NCBI RefSeq assembly: GCF_042650125.1
Contig: NZ_JBHSAP010000003.1
Span: forward strand, 49,212 to 113,211
Length of the DNA: 64,000 nt
Direction of reading: 5' to 3'
Origin: Salinithrix halophila
Lineage (GTDB): Bacteria; Bacillota; Bacilli; Thermoactinomycetales; DSM-45169
Program-made: the position numbers and the translations under genes
Part shown: one piece after another, positions 7,916 to 15,386 of the stretch
Layout of the letters: each line of letters begins with the position of its first letter
Numbering within the stretch: position 1 is the first letter of the stretch
The notes under the pieces: model-generated
What the model saw: the letters and a program-made list of their open reading frames with translations, nothing else
What the model was told of the DNA's origin: nothing
Database searches by the model: none

Positions 7916-8660
7916 TTTGGAGGTATTTCTTTTACTATTCCTGGTGGCCATTCTGGCAGGTTGGGTTGATACAATCGCCGGTGGCGGGGGTATGCTTACT
8001 ATACCAGCTATGTTATTAGTTGGTATTCCTCCTTCAGTAGCAGTATCCACAAATAAACTTCAAGGCAGCAGCGGTACATTTATTGCAACCTTATTTTTCA
8101 TCAAAAAGAAGGCGATTGACCTTAAAAGCATGTGGTTATCCATCGTGATGGTTTTTATCGGTTCCATTGTTGGTGGATGGCTTGTTTTGCATATAGATCC
8201 CAAATATCTCGTAATGATATTGCCCTTTTTGCTTATTGCTATTGGTCTTTATTTTTTGTTTTCCCCCAATGTAGAAAACAAAGATCGACCAATGAAAATC
8301 AGCATATCCGTTTTTGCATTAGCGATAGCTCCGATTCTCGGTTTCTATGATGGTTTTTTCGGGCCCGGTACGGGCAGCCTAATAGCATTATCCTTTATTA
8401 CGTTATGTGGTTACGGTGCTTCAAAAGCAACAGCCAATGCCAAGGTTTTGAATTTCACCAGCAATATCTCTGCGTTACTATATTTTGTGATCTTCGGTCA
8501 AATCGCTTGGTCTATTGGATTGATTATGATGCTCGGTCAAATCTTAGGTTCATTTATTGGCGCAAGGATGGTATTCACTAAAGGGGTTTCGTTAATCAGA
8601 CCCGTGGTGATCATCGTATGCTTTATGATGGCTGTACGAATTTTTATACAGAATTTTTAA
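7905..8660 (+). CDS. TauE/SafE family anion exporter
   Basis: This 251-residue membrane protein has about eight hydrophobic segments and the two family repeats, one around AGWVDTIAGGGGMLTIPA near residue 19-36 and the other around GFYDGFFGPGTGS near 146. Characterised relatives export sulfite, sulfoacetate or related organosulfur anions. ATG 7905 overlaps the oxygenase stop by 11 bases and has AGGAGA eight bases upstream. Its place behind a cysteine dioxygenase suggests export of an oxidised sulfur product. A damaged copy of its middle portion is at 5919-6066. Confidence 0.88.
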   Translation: MDFSLEVFLLLFLVAILAGWVDTIAGGGGMLTIPAMLLVGIPPSVAVSTNKLQGSSGTFIATLFFIKKKAIDLKSMWLSIVMVFIGSIVGGWLVLHIDPKYLVMILPFLLIAIGLYFLFSPNVENKDRPMKISISVFALAIAPILGFYDGFFGPGTGSLIALSFITLCGYGASKATANAKVLNFTSNISALLYFVIFGQIAWSIGLIMMLGQILGSFIGARMVFTKGVSLIRPVVIIVCFMMAVRIFIQNF

Positions 8661-8715
8661 AACCCAATACGTTTTTTTGGACATAAAAAGGGGGGTCGGG
8701 TAGGGCAGGCCCCCC

Positions 8716-8918
8716 TTATGGTGTCATGACATTCAATATGATGATCTGGGGCCTCAATACGGTCGCTCTCGAGCCATGGAATGGCCCATGATCCCCAATC
8801 CAATAAAACCGACACGCATCCTTTCAGCCAAGCCGACTCCTCCTCTCCCCATCTAGGGGATTTCTTTGAATGTCCCTCCTCCCTTGTACCCGTTTCAAAC
8901 GGGGTGCCAACTTCTCCT
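8716..8918. repeat. duplicated gene ends: EamA 5' fragment joined to dehydrogenase 5' fragment
   Basis: Bases 8716-8770 repeat 9050-9104 (first codons of the EamA gene) with two mismatches. Bases 8772-8918 repeat about 5508-5657 (start, ribosome site and upstream of the dehydrogenase gene) at high identity. The order EamA fragment, dehydrogenase fragment, EamA gene is what a tandem duplication of the dehydrogenase/EamA intergenic region would leave. Neither fragment can make a full protein. Bases 8919-9032 are ordinary upstream sequence of the EamA gene. Confidence 0.85.
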
Positions 8919-9032
8919 TGCACAAACCATCCCAAAGCGCTAAAATTTAGGATAACGAAAAATTTCGGGCATTCAAGGAAGAGGCCTTTGGCCTTTTCCC
9001 TTTCTTTTATCTTCAGGAAAGAAGGGTTGGGA

Positions 9033-9971
9033 TTGGATAAGAAAGCCGCTTATGGTGTCATGACATTCAACATGATGATCTGGGGCCTCAATACCGTCGC
9101 TCTCAAAGTACTGGTGGCCCATTTCCCCCCATTGGCGATGCAGTCTCTCCGGATCTTCGTCGCCGGCCTGATCCTGGTTCCCTTTCTGCTCGTTTTCAAC
9201 CAATGGCGGAAAATGAGCGGACAGGAATGGAATTTAACGCTGGGAGCCGCCCTATTCGGTGTCCTTGGTCACCATTCCTTGCTAGCGATGGGCCTGGAAA
9301 AAACGACAGCGAGTCATGCTGCCCTCATCCTTGCCTTAAATCCCCTGGCCACTTCTCTCCTCGCCTTTTTCCTGCTGAAGGATCGGCTTACCCTCCTTCG
9401 CTGTTTAGGCATCGTCTTCGGTTTGACCGGGGTCTCCTTCGTGGTACTCAACGGAAGTGAAGGGTTACAGCAAGGTACCATCGGTGACTTATATATCTTG
9501 GCCTCCATGGCATCGCAGGCGCTCAGTTTCATTTTCATAAAAAAAGCCACGGATACGCTGGATGCTAAACAGATGACGTCGGTCATGTTCTTGCTGGGAT
9601 CCTTGATGATCCTCACAGTCGCCTTTTTCACAAACCCGGTATCCCTTCCGCAAATGATCGGCAGCAGTCCATGGATATGGACCATCTTCTTTGGATCAGC
9701 GGTCATTGCAACAGGCCTCGGTCATCTCATTTACAACTCTGCCATCCATCGACTGGGGCCGGGGCAGACAGCCATCTTCATCAACATGACCCCTTTCTTC
9801 GCTCTCACCGGCTCCATATGGCTCCTGGGTGAGGCGATGGCATGGACCCAGGCCTTCGGCTTTCTTTTCATCTGCACCGGTGTCTTCCTTGGCTCGGGTG
9901 CCCTGGATGGGTGGTGGACCGCCATTTGGACCGGCTTCCGTCTTTCCCGGAAGCAGACAGATTGTCAATGA
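9033..9971 (+). CDS. EamA/DMT superfamily transporter
   Basis: This 312-residue protein consists of two EamA repeats with about ten membrane helices in total. The first starts MDKKAAYGVMTFNMMIWG and the second begins near IGDLYILASMASQAL. Relatives export amino acids, nucleobases or other metabolites; the substrate is not predictable. The reading frame is open far upstream, but that part is duplicated non-coding sequence. TTG 9033 is favoured because GAAGGG lies six bases before it, with TTG 9027 as the alternative. Confidence 0.85.
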   Translation: MDKKAAYGVMTFNMMIWGLNTVALKVLVAHFPPLAMQSLRIFVAGLILVPFLLVFNQWRKMSGQEWNLTLGAALFGVLGHHSLLAMGLEKTTASHAALILALNPLATSLLAFFLLKDRLTLLRCLGIVFGLTGVSFVVLNGSEGLQQGTIGDLYILASMASQALSFIFIKKATDTLDAKQMTSVMFLLGSLMILTVAFFTNPVSLPQMIGSSPWIWTIFFGSAVIATGLGHLIYNSAIHRLGPGQTAIFINMTPFFALTGSIWLLGEAMAWTQAFGFLFICTGVFLGSGALDGWWTAIWTGFRLSRKQTDCQ

Positions 9972-9993
9972 AACAGAAGAAACCTGGTCGGTT

Positions 9994-10056
9994 CACCCCC
10001 TAAAAGTAGACACAGGAAAATCTCCTCTGTGTAGAACTACTTTTACGGGGTGTTTT
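9994..10056 (+). terminator. long imperfect hairpin terminator after EamA gene
   Basis: CACCCC-TAAAAGTAG-ACACAG on the left pairs with CTGTGT-CTACTTTTA-GGGGTG on the right and is followed by TTTTT. The hairpin is unusually long for a simple terminator. Confidence 0.65.
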
Positions 10057-10187
10057 TCGTGAAACCGAAGTTCCTTCCTCTGAGGTACAACAAACCATTA
10101 ACGAATGAAATATCCATTTGGACGTTTTGCGCCGATTACTGGATCCTGTTTTTTATCTATTTGATCATCGTTCCCAACTGTTTGGTG

Positions 10188-10193
10188 TATAAT
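10188..10193 (+). promoter_or_regulatory. candidate -10 element upstream of the 87-residue membrane protein
   Basis: A perfect TATAAT sits 56 bases before the start codon in an AT-rich stretch. No good -35 hexamer is found at 16-18 bases, although TTGATC lies 21 bases away, so this is tentative. Confidence 0.35.
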
Positions 10194-10248
10194 CAAGATA
10201 TAAGGAAAAAAGGGGGAATTTATCATCCCTCTAAGGAGGTAGTAAAAA

Positions 10249-10512
10249 ATGAGTGAAGCTAGTAGTTTTTGGGATATCATGGGCCCAATAGGTTTTGCCC
10301 TGTTCGGTATTTGTTTCGTTCTCTCTATTTGGGGATATCGAAAACATTCGGCAATGGTTGTTTTTATGTGTAGTTTAGTTAGTGGTGTTACTGCCTATAT
10401 AATGATGTGGTCTTTCGGGCTAATTATCGGAATCGTGGCTGTGCTTCAATTATTAGCTGCTTTTTATCTTTATAGAAAACCGAGAGAAAGCAAAGAGCGA
10501 GTCGACAACTAA
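10249..10512 (+). CDS. small membrane protein, unrecognised
   Basis: This 87-residue protein has three hydrophobic segments (about residues 11-29, 35-55 and 57-76) and a charged tail ending RESKERVDN. AAGGAGGT lies upstream of the ATG at good spacing, so translation is very likely. I do not recognise the family. Its base composition is more AT-rich than most of the window, like the secreted protein convergent with it. Confidence 0.7.
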   Translation: MSEASSFWDIMGPIGFALFGICFVLSIWGYRKHSAMVVFMCSLVSGVTAYIMMWSFGLIIGIVAVLQLLAAFYLYRKPRESKERVDN

Positions 10513-10532
10513 TTGTCGGCTCGCTCTTTTTA
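10495..10532 (+). terminator. terminator overlapping the stop of the 87-residue gene
   Basis: GAGCGAG-CGACAA / TTGTCG-CTCGCTC forms a near-perfect hairpin followed by TTTTT. The left arm lies inside the last codons of the gene. Confidence 0.85.
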
Positions 10533-10537
10533 TCCTT

Positions 10538-11275
10538 TTATCCCGACTTTGTAGCAATATCAAGGTCTAACAAAGTATGACCTTCACCACTTCGCGCCCA
10601 ATCTACATAGTAACGTGACTTCCCTGTATAGTAACCTTCAATTGTTATATAATGTGTTACTCTGGTCACTTTACCATCATTTCCGAAATCGTAGTTGTGG
10701 AACTTCGCCCTAGACTTACTCTCGACAGTTCTGTTACCATCTATAAACCTTAAGCCTGTAAACTTATTTTCATCTACATACCAGTGTGTGCCTAGAGAAC
10801 TTGGATAAGCAGCCCAAGCAGATTTACTTCTAGATCGATAAGAAACACTACTACTACCTTTTGAGAAATTCAACTTTTGAGTGTGCTTAGCTAAGTCTAC
10901 CCCAGCAGGATCATCCGTAATAGCGGTTACGGATCGATACCGTGATCCTCTCGCTGTAATCTTATCCTGCAGTTCTTCTTGGAAGGATTCTAACTTTTCA
11001 CCCTCTATGTTAGTAGCTGTGTACGTTCCGGCTTTCTCATCAACTTCTATATTATAAGCCTCCACTTCATTCGCTTCACTAGCTTCTCCTTCTATTCTAA
11101 TGACGTCCTCTTCATCACTTATCACGGTTCGTGTTACCTTTTTAAACACCCTTTCCGTACTATTAGATGGGTTAAGTACCTCAGATTCATTATATACTGG
11201 CTCACTTGCCGATGAAACAGATGGAAATGAACCTATTGCTAAAGTGACAGCTAATAATACAGCCCTTTTCAACAT
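10538..11275 (-). CDS. secreted protein of unknown function
   Basis: The 245-residue protein starts with a typical signal peptide (MLKRAVLLAVTLAIGSFP, predicted cut near SSASE). A Glu/Asp-rich region follows, then a C-terminal beta-rich portion with several Tyr and Trp (YYTGKSRYYVDWARSG). AAGGAGG precedes the ATG. I do not recognise a domain. It converges on the small membrane protein gene and shares its AT-rich composition, so the two may have arrived together. It has no lipobox, so it is probably released or wall-associated. Confidence 0.7.
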   Translation of the reverse strand: MLKRAVLLAVTLAIGSFPSVSSASEPVYNESEVLNPSNSTERVFKKVTRTVISDEEDVIRIEGEASEANEVEAYNIEVDEKAGTYTATNIEGEKLESFQEELQDKITARGSRYRSVTAITDDPAGVDLAKHTQKLNFSKGSSSVSYRSRSKSAWAAYPSSLGTHWYVDENKFTGLRFIDGNRTVESKSRAKFHNYDFGNDGKVTRVTHYITIEGYYTGKSRYYVDWARSGEGHTLLDLDIATKSG

Positions 11276-11691
11276 TAAAAACCTCCTTATCCAAATATCA
11301 CAACAACATATTACTCTAAAGTGGTTCTGTTGTAAATACTTAATATTTTTAAAAAATTTTTATGGTATTAAGCTTTGTAAAAAGCCTAGGCGACGCGAGG
11401 TCGTGACAGAATTTAACCATTATAACCCCAAAAAGGCGCTACACTTGTCATGGGCCCACCATGCACTCAAAACTACCAAATCGATTATCCCCAAAGATCT
11501 CAAATAAAACAGAAGAAGCCCAGCACCAAGGATGGGACACCTCGCCGAACTTCCTGCAAAAACATGATAAATTCCCTCAGTGGAGGCCGGTTACCAATTG
11601 CCAGCTAATGGATGTGCCTCCGTATTCCCCCTGTAAGGTTCGTACTCCTACGGTTTTCATCATGGAGGGCACCCTTCTTTTGCTATCCCTT
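11276..11691. other. intergenic region without a recognised gene
   Basis: These 416 bases lie between two minus-strand genes. The left third is AT-rich and probably holds the promoter of the secreted-protein gene. The remainder has only short open frames without ribosome sites. I see no RNA structure or repeat I can name. Confidence 0.5.
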
Positions 11692-12171
11692 CTACAGCTC
11701 TTTCAAAGAAAGCGGCCCCCGGCAGTGGCCACATCGATAGCGACGGGGGTCCATCCTTTTTTTCCGGTAGGCTTTTTGGCCGCATTCCCGGCAGACCAAA
11801 ACCCAACGAAAGGGCTTTTCCCCCTTCCCGCCGGGAAGGGTCGGTGTGTAACGCAGGCCCTTGACACGGGCGAGGAGTTCCTTAAACTCCCCGTCACGAT
11901 GGCGGTACCCTTTCCCTTCTCGATGCAGGTGATAGTGACAGAGCTCATGGCGAATGATCCCCTCCATCACTTCCACCCCCAATGCTTCCAGGTGTCGGGG
12001 GCTGACTTCAATCCGATGGTCGTGAAGAAAATACCGACCGCCGGTTGTCCGTAACCGCCGATTAAACCGGGCCTGATGGAGGAAGGGTTTACCGAAATCC
12101 CGGAGGGATATAGCCTCCACCCAGTGCTGCAACGCTGTGTCATCCATCGGTGTACCCAAATCGGGATTCAC
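11692..12171 (-). CDS. sprT: SprT-like zinc metalloprotein
   Basis: This 159-residue SprT family protein has the HELCHYH zinc/peptidase motif near residue 75. Its C-terminal zinc ribbon has two CxxC pairs (CREC and CGHC). Bacillus carries the homologue YdcK beside cmpA, as here; SprT/Spartan relatives act on DNA-protein crosslinks, but the bacterial function is not settled. GTG 12171 was chosen because GAAGGAGG is ten bases upstream. The frame remains open upstream but without a ribosome site. It is divergent from cmpA, with 64 bases between starts. Confidence 0.85.
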   Translation of the reverse strand: MNPDLGTPMDDTALQHWVEAISLRDFGKPFLHQARFNRRLRTTGGRYFLHDHRIEVSPRHLEALGVEVMEGIIRHELCHYHLHREGKGYRHRDGEFKELLARVKGLRYTPTLPGGKGEKPFRWVLVCRECGQKAYRKKRMDPRRYRCGHCRGPLSLKEL

Positions 12172-12235
12172 GGAACAACAGCCTCCTTCATAAACTTTAA
12201 CCACGGCACATTCGTCACAGGGGGAGGCCTTTTTC

Positions 12236-12367
12236 ATGCCATACTGGCTGCGTCGTCAGCTACAACGGGCATTCCACGGAAAAGACCGGCGGCAGATCCG
12301 CATCCTGAACGACTGCTGGTTTCAATATCAGGAGAAAAACACGTTTCTTCCGTTGGAATCCCGTTAA
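12236..12367 (+). CDS. cmpA: cortex morphogenetic protein CmpA
   Basis: This 43-residue ORF begins MPYWLRRQLQRAFHGKD and ends near CWFQYQEKN. It matches the pattern of Bacillus CmpA (MPNWLKKQMQKAF...CWYFYRKK), a small sporulation protein that controls SpoIVA quality and cortex assembly together with ClpXP. A GGGGGAGG site lies eight bases before the ATG. Its position beside sprT, with tex nearby, repeats the Bacillus neighbourhood. The tail is about six residues longer than the Bacillus protein. It implies the organism forms endospores. Confidence 0.85.
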   Translation: MPYWLRRQLQRAFHGKDRRQIRILNDCWFQYQEKNTFLPLESR

Positions 12368-12400
12368 GGCATCCACCTCATGGATAAAGGGTATCACATG

Positions 12401-12434
12401 AAAAAGCAGACGGCGAAACCCGTCTGCTTTTTTG
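12401..12434. terminator. bidirectional terminator between cmpA and the subtilase gene
   Basis: AAAAAGCAGACGG / CCGTCTGCTTTTTT forms a strong hairpin with A- and T-runs on its two sides, serving both converging genes. Confidence 0.88.
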
Positions 12435-12447
12435 TAGGAATACCATT

Positions 12448-13608
12448 TTATTCACCAACGGCCTTGGCTGCATTGATACGACCGTAAGCCCAATCGCTTC
12501 CCGTACCGGAAATTTTATCAGCCGTCCCTTCAATGGTGGAACGGATATCGGCTGCTTTTTTGCCCTGAGAAGCTAAGAGGCCCGCCAGCCCAGCCACATG
12601 AGGCGTGGCCATCGAAGTCCCGGAAAGGTTTTTGTAACCGCCTCCGGTGATTGTGGAGTAAATGTCCACGCCGGGTGCCGCCACATCGACCCAGTCAGCT
12701 CCACAGTTGGAGAAATCCGCCTTTTTATCGTTGGAATCCGTAGCCCCTACAGCGATCGTCTTCTTGTAGTAGCCGGGATAATTCGGAGTGGTTTTGCCTT
12801 CATTTCCTGCAGCGGCAACCACGATTGCTCCCTTGTCGGCGGCATAGTCGACCGCGTCTTTTAACGCTTGCGCCCCTTTCGAGGCGCCGAGACTGAGACT
12901 GATTACTTTCGCTCCGTGATCTGCGGCATCCGTAATGCCATTAGCGACGGCATCCAAAGAGCCCCTCCCGTTAGCATCGAGAACTCGAGATGCGTAGATC
13001 TTTGCATTTGGAGCCATACCAGCGATTCCGATCTCGTTATTGGTATGGGCCGCGGCAATGCCGGCACAGTGGGTGCCATGGCCATTCTCATCCATCGGGT
13101 CGGAATCATTGTCGATAAAATCCCGGCCTTTGATGACTTTCCCTTTCAGATCCGGGTGATTGTAGTCCACGCCGGTGTCCACAATCGCAATTTTGGCTCC
13201 TTTACCCGTAACGGTTTTCCAGGCTGTGGGTGCGTTGACCAGCTCGAGACCATATTGCTTGGAGTAATCCGAGTCATTGGGAGTGGCGGCCGCTTTGAAG
13301 GTAATATTCGGTTCGGCATACTCTACCAGGGGATTTTCTCGGTACATCTTGAGGGCGTTCTCTACAGAGCCGTGCACTTTCACGACATCGAACCCAAGTG
13401 CATGATTTTTGGATAAGATCTTGGAGTTCAGTTTATCGAGTGTCGCTAGCCGTTTGGTTTGGGCCGCACCTTGCTTGAACTTGACGACAATCTCTCCCGC
13501 TTGGTATCCCGCATCAGCCTTTGTTTTTTCCCCCCTGGAGGCAGCAGCCGGGGAAGAAGGAAGTACTACAAGCGTGAGAGCGAGAGTCATGACAGCGAGA
13601 GCGGACAA
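12448..13608 (-). CDS. secreted subtilisin-like serine protease (S8, thermitase type)
   Basis: The 386-residue precursor has a signal peptide, an inhibitor I9-like propeptide (about 30-105: GEIVVKFKQG), and an S8 catalytic domain. The triad is Asp in IVDTGVDYNHPDL, His in DENGHGTHCAG and Ser in SGTSMATPHVAG, with the oxyanion Asn in AAAGNEG. It is an extracellular endopeptidase. TTG 13608 is the first conventional start but lies 20 bases from the GAGGAGG site. An in-frame ATC at 13620 has eight-base spacing and would add the Lys-Arg normally found at the start of a signal peptide. A perfect palindrome 60 bases upstream may be its operator. Confidence 0.92.
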   Translation of the reverse strand: MSALAVMTLALTLVVLPSSPAAASRGEKTKADAGYQAGEIVVKFKQGAAQTKRLATLDKLNSKILSKNHALGFDVVKVHGSVENALKMYRENPLVEYAEPNITFKAAATPNDSDYSKQYGLELVNAPTAWKTVTGKGAKIAIVDTGVDYNHPDLKGKVIKGRDFIDNDSDPMDENGHGTHCAGIAAAHTNNEIGIAGMAPNAKIYASRVLDANGRGSLDAVANGITDAADHGAKVISLSLGASKGAQALKDAVDYAADKGAIVVAAAGNEGKTTPNYPGYYKKTIAVGATDSNDKKADFSNCGADWVDVAAPGVDIYSTITGGGYKNLSGTSMATPHVAGLAGLLASQGKKAADIRSTIEGTADKISGTGSDWAYGRINAAKAVGE

Positions 13609-13678
13609 TGAACGCTTGATCGAGAATCCCTCCTCTTTTCATCTGAATGTTGTTGCAAATCGGACAACACTTACTTCC

Positions 13679-13701
13679 TAATTACCTAATACAGGTAATT
13701 A
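13679..13701. promoter_or_regulatory. palindromic operator-like site upstream of the subtilase gene
   Basis: TAATTACCT, five bases, then AGGTAATTA make a perfect 9-bp inverted repeat. Its size and symmetry suit a dimeric regulator such as a MarR- or GntR-type protein. The regulator is unknown. Confidence 0.5.
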
Positions 13702-13737
13702 TTGTGTTCCACCTCCATAAAAATGGTAGTTATATGA

Positions 13738-13769
13738 TAAAAAACGTCACCCTTATACAACGGGTGACG
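13738..13769 (-). terminator. terminator of the minus-strand gene at 13856-14308
   Basis: CGTCACCC / GGGTGACG forms a hairpin with a T-run on the minus strand, 87 bases beyond the stop of the upstream minus-strand gene. Confidence 0.8.
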
Positions 13770-13855
13770 CTGTTTCCCAGTTTCATTTTTCGACAAAAAC
13801 CACGATCATTCGCGCCACGAACCCTGAACAAGAGATAATCGGTGCCTCAACCTTG

Positions 13856-14308
13856 TTATGGGGTGGGCTTATACTGAACACCTTCATCCGTAACCAATGG
13901 CCGTTCGGTTTCCCCCGAGGTAACCATCACGATGGAGCCGAAGACGGCACTGCCGGCAAGGTACAGGACTTCCGCCATATCGGGACCGATGGTATAGTTC
14001 GGGTTCTCATCATGATGGGCAAAGAGGTCGCTCCCCGAAAACTCCGGATGTTGCTGCATCATGTTCTCCACCGACCGCCGACACTCCGCGGAATGAAGAA
14101 CCAACGGAAAGATTCGCTCAAAGGTAGCACCGATAAAAGCATCCCGGCCTTGGCCTGCATTTGGTAAATCCTGTCCTTTCATTTCCGTCTCTACAAAAGC
14201 AGCGATTGTCGCCAGTTCATCGGGGCAACGTTCAAATAGTCGACTGCAAGAGAGGGCTGTTTTGCCCATTTTTCGCGCCATTTCTTGGGGTACTCCGTGT
14301 TGGATCAT
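13856..14308 (-). CDS. hypothetical protein, unrecognised family
   Basis: This 150-residue protein has no membrane segment or signal peptide. The frame is open upstream to 14386, but ATG 14308 has AGAGGAGG seven bases before it and is preferred. Features include a Cys pair (SCSRLFERC) near residue 20-29, a FAHHDENPNY segment that could bind metal, and a hydrophobic AEVLYLAGSAVFGSIVMV stretch. I cannot assign a function. It is monocistronic, with its own terminator. Confidence 0.65.
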   Translation of the reverse strand: MIQHGVPQEMARKMGKTALSCSRLFERCPDELATIAAFVETEMKGQDLPNAGQGRDAFIGATFERIFPLVLHSAECRRSVENMMQQHPEFSGSDLFAHHDENPNYTIGPDMAEVLYLAGSAVFGSIVMVTSGETERPLVTDEGVQYKPTP

Positions 14309-14382
14309 GAGAAATCCTCCTCTGACCTTATTGCTTTTAATTTTCCTAGCCTTGCGGAAAACATGCAGAGGAGTTGTTACAT

Positions 14383-15225
14383 TCATCGTTGACGGCTTTC
14401 CCAGGTTCGCAAAAAAACATAAGGATTCATCGCCTCACGCATCGGAGAAAAGAGACTCTCCCGAACGTATATACCAAAATGGAGGTGAGGAGCAAATTTT
14501 CCTGTCGTTCCTTCGGGGCCGTATCCGCTGTCCCCGACGTAACCAATCACTTGACCCTTTTTCACCTTGGAGCCCAATTGAATGTCTTCGGCGTAGCGGG
14601 AAAGATGGGCATAGTAGTAAATAATCTGCGAATGCTCCCCATCCATCAGTGAAAGCCGCCAACCTCCGAGTTCGTTCCACCCTTTAGCCACGACCCTGCT
14701 ATCACGGACAGCGCGAAGCGGAGTCCCTTTAGCAGCGAATAGGTCCGTTCCTTCATGGGTGCGCTTCCCGCCATAGGTACGGCTGACACCCCATGTATCA
14801 CCGTAATCCACCTTGGCATCCTTAGCAAAGGGAAAGACTGCTGGTTCCGCAAGCGACGCTGCTGCCCAATCATAAGACTTCGCTAGTCGGATCGCCTGAT
14901 CCGCCTGGGAAGGAGCGAGTAATTTTTTCAAGGCGCGCTCCGCTGCCCGCTCTCCCGTTCCGCCACCGGCTTCTGCCATCCTTTTCCCCCGACGGAGGAT
15001 GGAGGCGGCATTGACTCCCTTGTAATTCAACTCCACCTCGTCGGCAGCGGCCAAGTATGGCCAGGGGATGCCCGTTTTCTTTCCCGATTGTATATAGGCC
15101 TTCGCCAGTTCATCTTTTACCTTCATCTCGGGAATCTCTACTGACTTGGTCCAGTCGTAAACCACGTATCCGACCACGGCAAGTAATCCGGTTAGAATAA
15201 AGCCCCCGATCCACTTCTTCCACAC
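14383..15225 (-). CDS. membrane-anchored M23 family peptidoglycan endopeptidase
   Basis: This 280-residue protein has one N-terminal membrane anchor (WIGGFILTGLLAVVGYVVY) and a helical linker. The C-terminal LytM/M23 domain carries the zinc motifs HEGTD near residue 182 and HLHFG near 250. It should cleave peptide crosslinks outside the membrane. The SpoIIQ/SpoIVFA-like layout makes a sporulation role possible but unproven. GTG 15225 is preferred because GGGAG lies eight bases upstream. The frame is open 72 bases further without a better site. Confidence 0.83.
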   Translation of the reverse strand: MWKKWIGGFILTGLLAVVGYVVYDWTKSVEIPEMKVKDELAKAYIQSGKKTGIPWPYLAAADEVELNYKGVNAASILRRGKRMAEAGGGTGERAAERALKKLLAPSQADQAIRLAKSYDWAAASLAEPAVFPFAKDAKVDYGDTWGVSRTYGGKRTHEGTDLFAAKGTPLRAVRDSRVVAKGWNELGGWRLSLMDGEHSQIIYYYAHLSRYAEDIQLGSKVKKGQVIGYVGDSGYGPEGTTGKFAPHLHFGIYVRESLFSPMREAMNPYVFLRTWESRQR

Positions 15226-15344
15226 GTCTCCCACTCCCCGACTACATGGTTTGTTTTTAACCAAACCCACACGGATTTTCGGCCCTTCCCTTTCCATTGT
15301 AAAGGAAAGAATCTTCCTTCCGTAGGCTATTTCCTAATTTATAG

Positions 15345-15376
15345 ACAAAGAGCCTCCTCGTCTGAGAGGAGGCTCT
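15345..15376 (-). terminator. terminator after tex
   Basis: AGAGCCTCCTC / GAGGAGGCTCT makes an 11-bp hairpin followed on the minus strand by TTTGTCT, ten bases past the tex stop. Confidence 0.8.
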
Positions 15377-15386
15377 GCTCTGCTAC

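Larger units (their letters stand above)
5658..8715. other. AT-rich accessory insert carrying the sulfur/oxygenase cassette
   Basis: This stretch is visibly AT-rich relative to both flanks. It holds the decayed copy (5769-6066) and the three intact genes. To its left is the 5' end of the dehydrogenase gene. To its right is a copy of the start of the EamA gene (8716-8770) fused to a copy of the dehydrogenase 5' end (8772-8918), then the intact EamA gene. No integrase, transposase or tRNA lies at either edge. Bases 5658-5768 hold nothing I can identify. Confidence 0.65.

Noticed and set aside
8781..9032. In-frame extension of the EamA gene upstream to 8781
   Set aside because: The extension is a duplicated copy of the dehydrogenase gene's start region read on the other strand; the EamA ribosome site and family N-terminus are at 9033.
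10050..10256. 68-codon plus-strand frame before the small membrane protein
   Set aside because: It covers the promoter region and the ribosome site of the next gene and has no ribosome site of its own.
11461..12054. Plus-strand open frame of 197 codons opposite sprT
   Set aside because: It is the antisense of the sprT gene, which has clear zinc motifs and a ribosome site; the plus-strand frame has neither.
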